A DNA stretch of 64,000 nt from Cupriavidus sp. 2SB (GTDB lineage: Bacteria; Pseudomonadota; Gammaproteobacteria; Burkholderiales; Burkholderiaceae): NCBI RefSeq assembly GCF_005503625.1, contig NZ_SCMX01000006.1, positions 87,202-151,201 on the forward strand, written 5' to 3'. Position numbers and translations under genes: made by a program. Of this stretch, positions 1 through 10,207 are shown piece after piece. A model generated the notes under the pieces. The model searched no databases. It was given only the letters and a program-made list of their open reading frames with translations, and was not told the DNA's origin. Numbering within the stretch: the first letter of the stretch is position 1; the number at the start of each line of letters is the position of its first letter.

Positions 1-634
1 ACTTGTGACGCACCTCGTCGTTTGCGCAGCGGTTGGCCACGATGTGCTCGCCGCCAGTCAGCTCCGAGGTTTCGCCGAACACCAGCGTCGTGCCCAGCGG
101 ATGAAGCTTGTCGAACGCATTGCCAACCGTGGGGTTCGCGCCGCAGCCCGACGTGGTATCCGATTCGCCGCACTTGGTGGAAATCCACAGGTCGCCGATC
201 GGGCATTCCACACGGTGCTGCGCCGTGGCGTACTGGACGAACTCCTTGGCGGCCTTCGACGCACGCATGATGGTGTTGTGGTCGCCATGGCCTTCGATGC
301 CGAAGCCCACCACAGGCTTGCCCGTCTTGGCAATGCCGTCAACCACCTTCTTGGTCCAGCCATCTTCGATGCCAATCACCACCACGGCGGCCACGTTCGG
401 GTTGCTGCCTGCACCAATCAACGTGCGGAAGTGCAGGTCCAGATCGGGACCGAACTGGAGTCGGCCATAGGGGTGCGGAATCGCCATGGTCCCCTTGATG
501 GCCACCGCAACGGCTTCTGCCGCAGCGTTGGAGAGATCGTCCAGCGGCAGGATGATGACGTGGTTGCGAACACCGACGCGACCATTGTCGCGGCGATATC
601 CCCAGAACGTGGTGTTTTGATCGATGACAGACAT
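1..634 (-). CDS. suyB: (2R)-sulfolactate sulfo-lyase large subunit, partial (UxaA/altronate dehydratase family)
   Basis: The C-terminal part lies beyond the left edge; 211 codons from the ATG at 634 are visible. The N-terminus runs [17 protein letters not shown] and continues with the conserved UxaA-type blocks around GIEGHGDHN and ECGSDTTSG-like [14 protein letters not shown]. This family eliminates water or sulfite from a hydroxy acid with an Fe-S cluster. The sugar-acid dehydratase and sulfolactate lyase members look alike, so the assignment rests on context: suyA lies 68 bp upstream and the DHPS dehydrogenase genes follow. SuyAB cleaves sulfolactate to pyruvate and sulfite in the cytoplasm. 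The alternative is an altronate or galactarate dehydratase large subunit; the HpsN-like neighbour argues against that. Confidence 0.7.
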   Translation of the reverse strand, partial: MSVIDQNTTFWGYRRDNGRVGVRNHVIILPLDDLSNAAAEAVAVAIKGTMAIPHPYGRLQFGPDLDLHFRTLIGAGSNPNVAAVVVIGIEDGWTKKVVDGIAKTGKPVVGFGIEGHGDHNTIMRASKAAKEFVQYATAQHRVECPIGDLWISTKCGESDTTSGCGANPTVGNAFDKLHPLGTTLVFGETSELTGGEHIVANRCANDEVRHK

Positions 635-702
635 GACGGGTCCTCAGAGTCTTGGAAAGGGGGAGCGGAATCGCGATGGACTGACGTGCGGGACGTAGCG
701 GC

Positions 703-984
703 TTACCAGCGCTTCGTCTTGATGTTGTGCACGTGAGCGTGTTCGCCAGCCTTGATGGGCGCGACGACCTTGCCAATGTCGATGCCGTACTTGTAGACGG
801 TTTCGTTCAGCGCCATGTCGCGCAGCGCCACCTTGTGCCCAATGGGAATCGGTTGCAGCGCAGTCACCGTCACCACCTTGTCTTCATCCATGATCCAGGC
901 GTTGAGCTTCGTGCCCGGCTCGATCCCTTCGACCACGGCCACCGCAACGGTGTCCTTGGCGTCATGCAGTACGACGTGAATCAT
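703..984 (-). CDS. suyA: (2R)-sulfolactate sulfo-lyase small subunit (SAF domain)
   Basis: This 93-residue protein is one SAF domain, the size and form of the small subunit of UxaA-type lyases split into two polypeptides. It starts MIHVVLHDAKDTVAVAVVEG and has the conserved IPIGHKVALRDMA core. A strong AAGGAGA ribosome-binding site precedes the ATG. It lies just upstream of suyB on the same strand, which suggests a two-gene transcript. A terminator-like hairpin and a palindrome separate it from the upstream hpsP-like gene, so suyAB may have its own promoter. The family identity is clear; the sulfolactate specificity is inferred from the neighbours. Confidence 0.72.
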   Translation of the reverse strand: MIHVVLHDAKDTVAVAVVEGIEPGTKLNAWIMDEDKVVTVTALQPIPIGHKVALRDMALNETVYKYGIDIGKVVAPIKAGEHAHVHNIKTKRW

Positions 985-1052
985 TTTTTGTCTCCTTCGT
1001 GTGGGTCAAGCGTGAAACCATCGTAGGCGTTGAATTCATCCATGTCAACTAG

Positions 1053-1066
1053 CTCATATATATGAG
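1053..1066. promoter_or_regulatory. AT-rich palindrome upstream of suyAB, candidate operator
   Basis: CTCATATATATGAG is a perfect 14-bp palindrome about 70 bp upstream of the suyA start. CAACT and AGTTG flank it. It lies between the hpsP terminator and suyA, where a separate suyAB promoter would be expected. It does not resemble the LacI-type sites at hpsN, so another regulator is implied if it is functional. Confidence 0.35.
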
Positions 1067-1076
1067 TTGGATGGGC

Positions 1077-1112
1077 AAAAAAATCCGGAGCACCCGTGCG
1101 GGCGTGCCCCGG
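1077..1112 (-). terminator. Rho-independent terminator after the hpsP-like gene
   Basis: On the minus strand a 9-bp stem with one G-T wobble (CCGGGGCAC with GTGCTCCGG) is followed by seven T residues. It lies 8 bases past the hpsP-like stop codon and before suyA. This suggests that the dehydrogenase/transporter genes and suyAB are at least partly separate transcripts. Confidence 0.6.
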
Positions 1113-1120
1113 TGTTCAAC

Positions 1121-2134
1121 TCAGTTGAATTCCGGCAGCAGCACGACCTTTCCGGCGGCAACGCGTCCCGCAGCAAGGTCGGCAAAGGCCGCCGGCGCAT
1201 CGGAGAGCGCGCGGGTTTCCACCCAATCCAGCGCCCCGAAACTGCCGGCCTCCAGCGCTCGCACCGTGGCGTGCATGTCTGCCATCGTGTAGGTGTAAGT
1301 ACCGAGTAGCGTGATCTCGGCCAGCGTCAGCTTTCGCATGTCGATCTCGCTCGACCACGCCTGCAACCCGATATGCATGATCACACCCCCGGGTCGTATG
1401 GCTGCCATGGCGAGGTTGCGAGTGGGTGCCGCACCCACGGCGTCGATGACCACATCGAAGCTGGAATCGGCGGGTGGATCGGCCAGGGGATCGATGACAT
1501 CGCACCCCAGATGGCGGCGAACGGAGGCTTGCCGCAGCGCATTGGTTTCCGCGATGCACAAATGCCGGCATCCGTAGGCACTGACCAACGCCCCCGTCAG
1601 CATCCCGATGGCCCCGCCCCCGATGATCAGCACACGGGCCTCGGGCAATGGCCGGGACATGGCGCGCATGGTCAGGTTGACAGCATGAAGCGCCGTGGCC
1701 GCCGGCTCGGTCAACGCTGCGCTGACGCTTGCCATGGCGTCCGGGATGGGAATCGCGCAGCGTATGGGGATCGCAAGATACTCCGAGAGCGCCCCGGGCC
1801 GGTTCATGCCGACCATGCCCCGGTTTGCGCAGAGGTTGTCTCGCCCTTGCAGGCAATAGTCGCAATGGCCGCAGGTAATAAGCGGGTTCGCCGTGACGCG
1901 CTGCCCCACGCGCATGCGGGATTCGTCGGAGGAAGCGACGACGGTGCCTGCAAACTCGTGGCCCAAAACGAGGCCAGGTTTGCGGCGCGGGTCGTGCCCA
2001 TGATAGGCGTGAAGATCCGAGCCACATATTCCGCTCGCATCAATACGCAGCAGAAGCTCGCCAGGCACCAGCGCTGGCATGTCCCGATCCAGCATTGCGA
2101 CGGCATCGGGCTGTGTGTAAACGATGGCTTTCAT
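1121..2134 (-). CDS. hpsP: Zinc-dependent medium-chain dehydrogenase, DHPS 2-dehydrogenase candidate
   Basis: The protein is a 337-residue MDR alcohol dehydrogenase. The catalytic zinc region reads ASGICGSDLHAYHG and GHEFAGTV. The structural zinc lobe has the four-cysteine pattern CGHCDYCLQGRDNLC, and the nucleotide fold has VLIIGGGAIGML. The family oxidises secondary alcohols of polyols and sugar acids. In the DHPS pathway such an enzyme, with an SDR partner, interconverts the C2 stereoisomers so that HpsN receives the right one. I chose ATG 2134 because an AAGAGAAA-type site precedes it; ATG 2149 adds five residues and overlaps the transporter stop as TGATG. The hps name is by synteny. Confidence 0.6.
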   Translation of the reverse strand: MKAIVYTQPDAVAMLDRDMPALVPGELLLRIDASGICGSDLHAYHGHDPRRKPGLVLGHEFAGTVVASSDESRMRVGQRVTANPLITCGHCDYCLQGRDNLCANRGMVGMNRPGALSEYLAIPIRCAIPIPDAMASVSAALTEPAATALHAVNLTMRAMSRPLPEARVLIIGGGAIGMLTGALVSAYGCRHLCIAETNALRQASVRRHLGCDVIDPLADPPADSSFDVVIDAVGAAPTRNLAMAAIRPGGVIMHIGLQAWSSEIDMRKLTLAEITLLGTYTYTMADMHATVRALEAGSFGALDWVETRALSDAPAAFADLAAGRVAAGKVVLLPEFN

Positions 2135-2148
2135 GGATTTTCTCTTCA

Positions 2149-3495
2149 TCAGGTTTTCGACGGTTCCAATCCGACCGCGCCGCCGTGCGAGGCGCGACTG
2201 GCAATCCACATCGTGCAGCCCGCGCTCATGATGCCGATCGCCAGCACATAGGCGCACAGGTACCACGGCTGTCCGCCGGCCTTGGCACTCAGCCAGGTAG
2301 CGATGATGGGGGTCAGTCCTCCCGCAAAGACACCTGCGAACTGATACACGAACGAGATGCCCGTGTATCGCACACTGGGATCGAATACTTCCGAAAACAT
2401 CGAGGACATCGTCCCGAAGACGGCGGCATGGAAGATGCCAAAAGGAATGATGATGGCGGCCCAGACCAACCACACGTTGCCCCCGGAATGCTGCATCAGC
2501 CAGAACGCCGGGAACGCGGACAGCCCGGCCAGCAGCGCCCCGGTGCCGTAGACAATTGGCCTGCCCACGCGGTCGGAGACGGCGCCCCACAGGGGAATGA
2601 AGAAGGTCATCACGAAGGCGCCAATCAGCACTCCCAGCAGCGCATGGTCTCGCGTCAGCTTCAGCGTCTGTGTCAGATACGACAACGAATACACGCCGAA
2701 CACATTGAAGAAGACGCCGTCGATAAACCGCGCGCCCATGCAGGCCATCACGACGCCGGGGTAGCGGCGCAGCATGACCATGAATGGCAGGCCGGGCGTT
2801 TTTTCGCGGCTGTGCTGCGCGGCGGCAAATTCCGGAGATTCCTCCACATGGGTACGCATGTAGGAGCCGATCAGCACCATCGCCGCACTGAGAAGAAAAG
2901 CAATGCGCCATCCCCAGGCCAGGAAGTCCTCGTCCGAGAGGAGCAACGACAGAACGGCAATCACGCCACTGGCCAGGACGAGTCCGAGCGACATGCCGGT
3001 CTGTGGCAGGCTGGCGAAGAAGCCACGGCGTCTGGCCGGCGCGCTTTCAAAGGTCATCAGGACGGCCCCGCCCCACTCCCCGCCCAGTCCGATGCCCTGC
3101 GCCACCCGGCATACCAGCAGCAGAATGGGCGCCCATACGCCGATCTGATCGTAGGTGGGGATGAGACCAATCGCAGTGGTAGCCACGCCCATGATCATCA
3201 GCGTCAGCACCAGCATCTTCTTGCGCCCGAGCGTGTCTCCGAAGTGTCCGAAGATGATGCCACCCAGCGGACGCGCCACGAATCCCGCCGCGAATGTGGC
3301 GTAGGCCAGCAGCGTGCCAACCATCGGATCGCTCGATGGGAAGTACAGCTTGTTGAATACGAGGCCGGCCACCACGCCATACAGAAAGAAGTCGTACCAC
3401 TCCACCATCGCGCCGATGGTGCTCGACGTGACGACTTGCCGCAGCTTGCGTCGCGCGTCCGTTGCGGAATGCGGCGCCGTTGTCTGCTTCCTCAT
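2149..3495 (-). CDS. hpsU: MHS-family MFS transporter, candidate DHPS uptake
   Basis: This 448-residue major facilitator protein has about twelve hydrophobic segments and belongs to the metabolite:H+ symporter group that includes KgtP and ShiA. It shows the N-terminal GAMVEWYDFFLYG signature and the loop motif RPLGGIIFGHFGDTLGRK. It would import a small organic acid with protons across the inner membrane. Its place between the two DHPS 2-dehydrogenase-like genes makes DHPS the likely substrate. AGGAGA precedes the ATG, and its stop overlaps one possible start of the next gene. Substrate is inferred only. Confidence 0.65.
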   Translation of the reverse strand: MRKQTTAPHSATDARRKLRQVVTSSTIGAMVEWYDFFLYGVVAGLVFNKLYFPSSDPMVGTLLAYATFAAGFVARPLGGIIFGHFGDTLGRKKMLVLTLMIMGVATTAIGLIPTYDQIGVWAPILLLVCRVAQGIGLGGEWGGAVLMTFESAPARRRGFFASLPQTGMSLGLVLASGVIAVLSLLLSDEDFLAWGWRIAFLLSAAMVLIGSYMRTHVEESPEFAAAQHSREKTPGLPFMVMLRRYPGVVMACMGARFIDGVFFNVFGVYSLSYLTQTLKLTRDHALLGVLIGAFVMTFFIPLWGAVSDRVGRPIVYGTGALLAGLSAFPAFWLMQHSGGNVWLVWAAIIIPFGIFHAAVFGTMSSMFSEVFDPSVRYTGISFVYQFAGVFAGGLTPIIATWLSAKAGGQPWYLCAYVLAIGIMSAGCTMWIASRASHGGAVGLEPSKT

Positions 3496-3612
3496 GCTTG
3501 TCTCCTGTGAAGTCTCTGCCCGGTGGCGCGCTTTTCCTGCCGCGCTCTGTCTCGGGCTTTCAGACGGCTGCCACGTGCGCGTCGCACGCCGTCATCGGAT
3601 GGTTTGCGTGCG

Positions 3613-4398
3613 CTATCTGGCCGTATATCCTCCATCCACCATGAAGGTCTGTCCGGTAATGTAGGCCGCCATGTCGCTGGCAAGGAATGCCGCGAGGCCA
3701 TGCAGATCCACGAGTTCGCCATTCCGCCCCACGCACGTGCGGCTTGCATGGTGCTGTGCGAGCGACTCGTCTGCGAAGACCGGGCCTGTCAGTGCAGTGG
3801 GAAAGAAACCTGGTCCGATGGCATTGCAGGTGATGCCATGGCTCGACCACGCCTCGGCGATGGCGCGTGTGAGTTGGACAATGCCTCCCTTGGCTGCGCC
3901 ATACGGCGCGCTGTTGGCAAACGCCCGATAGGACTGCAGCGATGCGATGTTCAGTATGCGTCCCCAACCCCGGGCCTTCATGGCCGGCGCAAGCGCTTGC
4001 GTCAGAAAGAACGGTGCGCCCAGGTGGGTATCGAGCTGGAGGCGCCACGATGCCGGGGTGACGGCGCCAAACGCCTCGCGCAAATTCATGCCGGCCGCAT
4101 TGACCAAAATATCAATCGCTCCATGCTTGCGCTGCAATCCGTCGGCCGACGCGACAATGGTGTCGAGATCGGAAACGTCGCACGAGTACGTATCGACCGC
4201 AATGCCCTGGGCATCGAGCCGTGCCGCCGCGGCGTCGAGTTGTGCCCGCCGCCTGGCCGCCAGAATCACACGCGCACCGCACGTGCCCAGTGCCACGGCG
4301 ATGGCTTCACCTATACCGGAACTTCCGCCCGTCACCAGCGCCTGGCGCCCCGAAAGATCAGGTGCCGGCCGCGCGGCTGCAATGGTCAATTGGCTCAC
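3613..4398 (-). CDS. hpsO: Short-chain dehydrogenase, DHPS 2-dehydrogenase candidate
   Basis: A 261-residue classical SDR with [10 protein letters not shown] cofactor loop, NAAG strand end, catalytic Ser in [14 protein letters not shown] active-site Tyr/Lys and a C-terminal VDGGYTAR. The start is taken as GTG 4398, two bases after the HpsN-like stop, which implies translational coupling. No ATG fits the expected N-terminus. It would oxidise or reduce the C2 hydroxyl of DHPS with NAD(P). Pairing of an SDR and an MDR beside a HisD-like enzyme is the pattern I recall for the DHPS genes of Cupriavidus pinatubonensis JMP134. Confidence 0.62.
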   Translation of the reverse strand: MSQLTIAAARPAPDLSGRQALVTGGSSGIGEAIAVALGTCGARVILAARRRAQLDAAAARLDAQGIAVDTYSCDVSDLDTIVASADGLQRKHGAIDILVNAAGMNLREAFGAVTPASWRLQLDTHLGAPFFLTQALAPAMKARGWGRILNIASLQSYRAFANSAPYGAAKGGIVQLTRAIAEAWSSHGITCNAIGPGFFPTALTGPVFADESLAQHHASRTCVGRNGELVDLHGLAAFLASDMAAYITGQTFMVDGGYTAR

Positions 4399-4400
4399 GA

Positions 4401-5753
<1,353 letters not shown>

Positions 5754-5795
5754 TTTCTGGATAAAGCTGCCCAAGAACACATTCGTGAAAAGCAA

Positions 5796-5809
5796 TGCAA
5801 GCGCTTACA
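5796..5809. promoter_or_regulatory. LacI-family operator 2 in the hpsR-hpsN intergenic region
   Basis: TGCAAGCGCTTACA differs from operator 1 at two positions and gives the shared form TGYAAGCGCTTWCA. Two sites about five helical turns apart between divergent genes could support looping and joint control of hpsN and the regulator gene. Confidence 0.7.
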
Positions 5810-5944
5810 TGGAGGATAGGAGACAGTGCGCAGGGCGCAAGGAAGGGTATTCCCGCAGACTTGCCAACAGACGCAATGGCGGTGAGTGACACCCACCCCG
5901 GCGCATATGGGTCACAATTCAGCATTCGACGGCGGAGCCATGAA

Positions 5945-6949
5945 GTGCCGAAATCAAGACTGGAGGATGTAGCGAAACTTGCGGGAGTCTCCACCGCGAC
6001 CGTGTCGCGGGCGCTCACCTCCCCTTCGCTGGTGCGGGAAGATACGCTGGCCCGCGTGCGCGACGCGATCGATGCGCTGGGCTATGTTCCCGATGCGTCG
6101 GCCAGGACGCTGGCCTCGGGACGCTCACACACCATTGCGGCTGTGGTGCCCACTCTCGATAACGCCATCTTCTCGCACGCCATCCAGGGGATGCAGGAAG
6201 TGCTCGCCGCTGCGGGGTATCAGCTTCTTCTCGGGTCTCACAATTACGACTCGAATACGGAAACCGATGTCGTGAGGGCCCTGTCAGAGCGAGCCGTCGA
6301 TGCCATGGTGTTGGTCGGCGCCGACCACGCCCCGGAAACGCTCTCGATACTCAAGCAATCACAAACCCGCACCATCGTCACCTGGGCGCTGTCCAACGCG
6401 CTTCCCTGCATCGGATTCGACAACTTCGAGATCGGCGCACTGGCTGCCAGATACCTGTTCGACCTGGGGCACCGTCATTTCGGCATGATTTCCGGGATTG
6501 CACGGCACAACGACCGCGCTCGATTGCGCACAGAGGGCTTTGTCACCGCGCTGCGCGCCTTGCGCGCCGAGTTACCGCCACAAGCTGCATGCGAGCAGCC
6601 CTACTCTTTCGCCGGTGGACGCGCCGGACTGCAAGACATCCTGCGTAATTCCCCGACCAGGCCAACCGCTGTATTTTGCGGCAACGACGTGCTGGCGCTT
6701 GGATGCCTCTTCGAAGCCGCTGCCCTCGGTATCAGCGTCCCGTCCCAACTGTCGATCGTCGGCTGCGACGACTTGCCGATCTCCGCCGAGATCGCGCCAG
6801 GTCTTACCACGGTGGGCCTGCAAAGCAGCCTGCTGGGGAAAAAAACCGCAATTGCGTTGCTGCGCTGGCTGCAGGATGGCGTCGAGCCGGGACGGACCGA
6901 GATGCCGATCTCGCTGATCGAGCGCGGCACTACGGCGCCACCGCGTTAA
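5945..6949 (+). CDS. hpsR: LacI-family transcriptional regulator of the DHPS cluster
   Basis: With the GTG start at 5945 the protein is 334 residues, the usual LacI length. GGAG lies about 8 bases upstream, and MPKSRLEDVAKLAGVSTATV then forms the standard N-terminal helix-turn-helix. A longer frame back to 5795 would add 50 residues and run through operator 2, so I reject it. A periplasmic-binding-type ligand domain follows (AVVPTLDNAIFSHAIQGMQ, then VFCGNDVLALG and GCDDLPISAEIAPGLTTV). It probably represses hpsN onward until DHPS or a metabolite binds. The Tn7-like element begins just past its stop codon. Confidence 0.72.
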   Translation: MPKSRLEDVAKLAGVSTATVSRALTSPSLVREDTLARVRDAIDALGYVPDASARTLASGRSHTIAAVVPTLDNAIFSHAIQGMQEVLAAAGYQLLLGSHNYDSNTETDVVRALSERAVDAMVLVGADHAPETLSILKQSQTRTIVTWALSNALPCIGFDNFEIGALAARYLFDLGHRHFGMISGIARHNDRARLRTEGFVTALRALRAELPPQAACEQPYSFAGGRAGLQDILRNSPTRPTAVFCGNDVLALGCLFEAAALGISVPSQLSIVGCDDLPISAEIAPGLTTVGLQSSLLGKKTAIALLRWLQDGVEPGRTEMPISLIERGTTAPPR

Positions 6950-7014
6950 GTTGTGACCGGCAAACTCAATGCTTCCGATCACCCACCGGACGGCTGGCAA
7001 TTGCGGCCGGGGAA

Positions 7015-7182
7015 TACGGTTTGTCAAAGAAGCGCGATTCCTTGGTCTTCGCCACAAATTCCCAGAATAATCAAGGCTATAGCTGACCTTCCGGCTTCTT
7101 TGTCAAATGGATCCGAAACGAAGATGGCAAGATTTCCGTCGAATGACGGATTGAGAGGCTTACGAGATTACGGTTTGTCAAA
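7015..7182. repeat. Three spaced TTTGTCAAA repeats, candidate TnsB-binding sites
   Basis: TTTGTCAAA occurs at 7020-7028, 7099-7107 and 7174-7182. Copies one and three share the longer TACGGTTTGTCAAA (7015-7028 and 7169-7182). Spacing is 79 and 75 bp. Spaced TnsB sites at one end are typical of Tn7-like elements. The 360-bp stretch 6950-7309 has no gene I can support. Confidence 0.55.
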
Positions 7183-7309
7183 CGCAGTGTGCAGCGCGCG
7201 CCGCCTCGCAGCGAAGCCAACATGATGCTTATCCTAGCAAGTAGTCAGGCCGCTCCGTAAATGCATCCAGTAAAGTCGCGTCTCAGCTTCTGTGCCCGCG
7301 CGCCCAAAA

Positions 7310-9751
7310 TCAACGGGGGCTCTTGCGGAAGCGTGCAAGGTACTCTTGCAGATCGAACTTCTGGCCGCCAATGCCACGAGAATTCGTCGATTTTTTCGAT
7401 GCCGAGAGTTCCTCGTCGAACTCGAGATCCGTATCCTGCGCGGAATCATCGACTTCTGCCCCCTCCGCGCCATCGACCACGGTCATCACGGATGACTGCT
7501 GGTCCGCCCTATCCGACTTCCTACGGCGTCGTTTCAGTCCGTTGGCCTCCTCTAGTCCCGCGTTTTCGCCGTAGGACCTTAAGGTCGCCTGCGTCGGCGG
7601 CAGGTCGAGGTAATCAACCCGGAGCTCTCCATCCGCACCGTTATACACTCTCTTCCATTTTGCTTGCAGCCGGAATGGACTTGGAACAAGCGCCAGCTCT
7701 ACGACGAAGTCTTTGCCAGGATAGCTTTCCGCCCACGACTTAGCATCTTCAAGAAGAAGCCGAGCGTTTTTTCGTTCATCCTTTGTGCCCTCGGCACCCG
7801 CTCCGAAACGCATTCTGTCATCCCAAACTTCCCCCTCGATCAACGTGCGTGGTTCGAACTTCAGTATCTGCGCAGCAAGCCTATCCAAATCAACTGGCTC
7901 AGCCGCGTCGCCCACGAGTTCGCTTTGCCGCGCCCTGTGGATTTCGGCGCGCGTCGGCGCAACCTCCTCCAGGTTCATGTCTCGCGTCAATGCCAGCTCG
8001 TCTGTCCTGCGCTTAAGATTCAAGTCGTTAACCGCATTGGCGACGATCCTAACAAGCGATCGCATCTCCAACTCTACTTCGCCATGCTTGTGCTTGACTG
8101 CTACCGCATTTCGAGTGCTACGTTCCTTCTCTTTAGCCTTTTCCTCGGCGGTCGCCCGCCGCTCTCTGCCCACTAGCTGCTTCATCGTAACAAAGCCGCG
8201 GGGAAGCGCGGCATATGTTTCCAAGAGTGCATCCTCAAGTTGAGCTGACGAAGCAATCTTCTTTTTTACACCTGCGCGTTCGTTTACGGCGGCCTTCAAA
8301 GGCTTGTGCACACCTTCCACCGTCCCCTTGTCGACAGCAACATAGGGACGCGTAACCGCAATATCCATGAAGGCTGCTCCCGTGACGTAGACCTGCATGA
8401 ACTCAGTGCAACCCGGCCCCCTGTCAACCAAAACCTCACCATAGAGGCCTGACACTATCCCGTGCATCTTTTTGGGGTCGAGACCAACAGCTTCCAACAG
8501 CGTCTTCTTGTCAGCCAGCGCCCAATAGAGACACTTCCTATAGGCTTGCGTCGTTTCTCGCCCGATCATTACGTAGAACCCGACAATCGCGCCTGTAGAG
8601 CGACTGCACGCGACAATAACCGTTGCATATCCCAGTCGCTTTCGAACTCCGTTTTTGCTGCGGCCCACGACGATGATCTTACGGAATTCCGTGGCATCCA
8701 TCTCGATAGTCTCGATAATGTCCGCATTGCGATCGCGCGCCCGCCCGCCGGGTATCTTCATCTTCGCTGTGCCATGCGCAGCAGCATTTATAGCGTGAAG
8801 CTTCGCCCTAATTTCGCCCTCACGCGCCTTCAGTATTCGCTTACGGTGGTAAGCGACCATAAACTCTGTCGGCCTGTTGTTGATCTCACTGAAACTAGCG
8901 GGCCCCACATAGAACCGATTTCGGAACGTGGTCCAAAACTTGCCTCGGCTTCTGAGCAAAGCGACAGTTGCGTCAACGTCGATTGCCCCGTTTTCATAAA
9001 GCTTGGGCGCATCAACTATGCTGTTGATCAGCGTCTCCACGCAGGTACGCCACCTTGCAGTCATCCCTTTTCGCGTTCGAGGCGTCCAGGACTCCAACTC
9101 CTTGGCATCCATCGGACCGACTCGCACACCGGTCTCACTCGAAACTCGGGGGGTGCCAGGAGGGTCGCTCGCCCCACCCCTAGGAATCAGGGCAGCATCA
9201 TCGCCTCCCATTCGAATCCAGCGAAAGAAGAGTCGCTTGAGTTCGGCTTTGTCCACACCCGTCCGTTCGGCCTCATCATGTAGGACATCATCCCGAAATC
9301 GGGAGTCCAAGAACATCGCGTCGAGACCTCTCTCACGAAGGCGCGGATTGCGTTGATCGCGGGTGCCGATAATTCCGCGTAGCGCGTAGCGTGCCGAATC
9401 CCATCCGCTCCCAATTTCCCCAATGAGGGGGGGAGGACAAAGGCCCAGCGCAGGTTTATGCTTCAATCGTTCTGCCCGGAGACACTCTGCCACCCAGGTA
9501 CGCTGGGCCACCATGCGAGGATGGGACCAAGTGTCTGGAACAAACTCCACAGACTCGCGCATCGCTGGTGAGATTTTCGGATCGTCAGGAAGAATCAAAC
9601 TTTGGCGACGGCGATTCTGTGGCTGCGCCAAGTCATACAACACAAATTGCCCAACATACTGATCCAACGGGATTAAGCGGTAGAAGGACTCACAACCGCT
9701 CTCATCGACCATGCGGACAGGCCTAAACGGCGGGTTGACATCCTCGGTCAT
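7310..9751 (-). CDS. tnsB: TnsB-like DDE transposase
   Basis: An 813-residue protein with an rve/Mu-type integrase core. The first catalytic Asp is in EMDATEF (about residue 340), the second in GEVLVDRGPGC, and the Glu in DKGTVEGVHKPLK. Between the first two lies the family block GYATVIVACSRSTGAIVGFY. A basic, Lys/Glu-rich segment follows the core, and a beta-barrel-like region precedes an acidic C-terminus (DDSAQDTDLEFDEE). TnsB binds the ends and joins 3-prime ends to target DNA. It is the last gene of the set and next to the end repeats. All three acidic residues are present, so it looks catalytically intact. Confidence 0.82.
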   Translation of the reverse strand: MTEDVNPPFRPVRMVDESGCESFYRLIPLDQYVGQFVLYDLAQPQNRRRQSLILPDDPKISPAMRESVEFVPDTWSHPRMVAQRTWVAECLRAERLKHKPALGLCPPPLIGEIGSGWDSARYALRGIIGTRDQRNPRLRERGLDAMFLDSRFRDDVLHDEAERTGVDKAELKRLFFRWIRMGGDDAALIPRGGASDPPGTPRVSSETGVRVGPMDAKELESWTPRTRKGMTARWRTCVETLINSIVDAPKLYENGAIDVDATVALLRSRGKFWTTFRNRFYVGPASFSEINNRPTEFMVAYHRKRILKAREGEIRAKLHAINAAAHGTAKMKIPGGRARDRNADIIETIEMDATEFRKIIVVGRSKNGVRKRLGYATVIVACSRSTGAIVGFYVMIGRETTQAYRKCLYWALADKKTLLEAVGLDPKKMHGIVSGLYGEVLVDRGPGCTEFMQVYVTGAAFMDIAVTRPYVAVDKGTVEGVHKPLKAAVNERAGVKKKIASSAQLEDALLETYAALPRGFVTMKQLVGRERRATAEEKAKEKERSTRNAVAVKHKHGEVELEMRSLVRIVANAVNDLNLKRRTDELALTRDMNLEEVAPTRAEIHRARQSELVGDAAEPVDLDRLAAQILKFEPRTLIEGEVWDDRMRFGAGAEGTKDERKNARLLLEDAKSWAESYPGKDFVVELALVPSPFRLQAKWKRVYNGADGELRVDYLDLPPTQATLRSYGENAGLEEANGLKRRRRKSDRADQQSSVMTVVDGAEGAEVDDSAQDTDLEFDEELSASKKSTNSRGIGGQKFDLQEYLARFRKSPR

Positions 9752-9766
9752 GTGTAGTGCGCGTAG

Positions 9767-10137
9767 TCAGATGCGATCTGCACGATATCTTGCGCGGACA
9801 ATTCCCAGTCCGCCGCGCGCCCGCGGTTTCTCCGAGGCCTGCGCTGAAGAACTTATTGCGTTAAGCTTAGTCCTGATTTCCATTTCGCGCCCCTTAAGTA
9901 TTTGTCTGCGGTGATAGTCGATCATAGTTTCCGTCGGCCTGTCGTCGATCTCCGAGGGGCTGACAGGGCCGACATAGAACCGAGTCCGAAAAAGCTCCCA
10001 GAATGCTCGTCGAGTTCTGAGCAACGCCAAGGTCGCATCGACGTCGACTGCCCCGTTTTCGGTACGAGTCGACTTATCACGATATCTTCAAACAGCATTT
10101 CGATACAGGAACGCCATCTCGCATTCATAACCGGCAT
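9767..10137 (-). pseudogene. Truncated, frameshifted fragment of a second tnsB
   Basis: The minus strand encodes a piece parallel to the middle of the full TnsB. NARWRSCIEM matches TARWRTCVET. After a frame change, LLRTRRAFWELFRTRFYVGP matches LLRSRGKFWTTFRNRFYVGP, and RPTETMIDYHRRQILKGRE matches RPTEFMVAYHRKRILKARE. It ends where the full protein begins its catalytic core. The sequence has diverged from the intact copy, so it is a relic of a related element rather than a recent duplication. Confidence 0.7.
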
Positions 10138-10207
10138 TATTCCCCCTCACATCGCGATACCGATTGAGTTGTGCGGCATAGGACGCACCCATCTCGATTA
10201 CGCTCAT

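Noticed and set aside
1121..2911. Minus-strand frame of 596 codons suggesting a transporter-dehydrogenase fusion
   Set aside because: The first part is out of frame with the MFS protein and has no family sequence; the dehydrogenase starts near 2134-2149.
2095..3510. Long plus-strand open frame (471 codons) opposite the MFS gene
   Set aside because: It is the antisense shadow of a high-GC transporter gene, His/Arg/Gln-rich with no domain; the minus-strand MFS is clear.
5795..5944. Extended N-terminus of the LacI-type regulator
   Set aside because: It would encode 50 extra residues across operator 2; the family normally begins at the helix-turn-helix.
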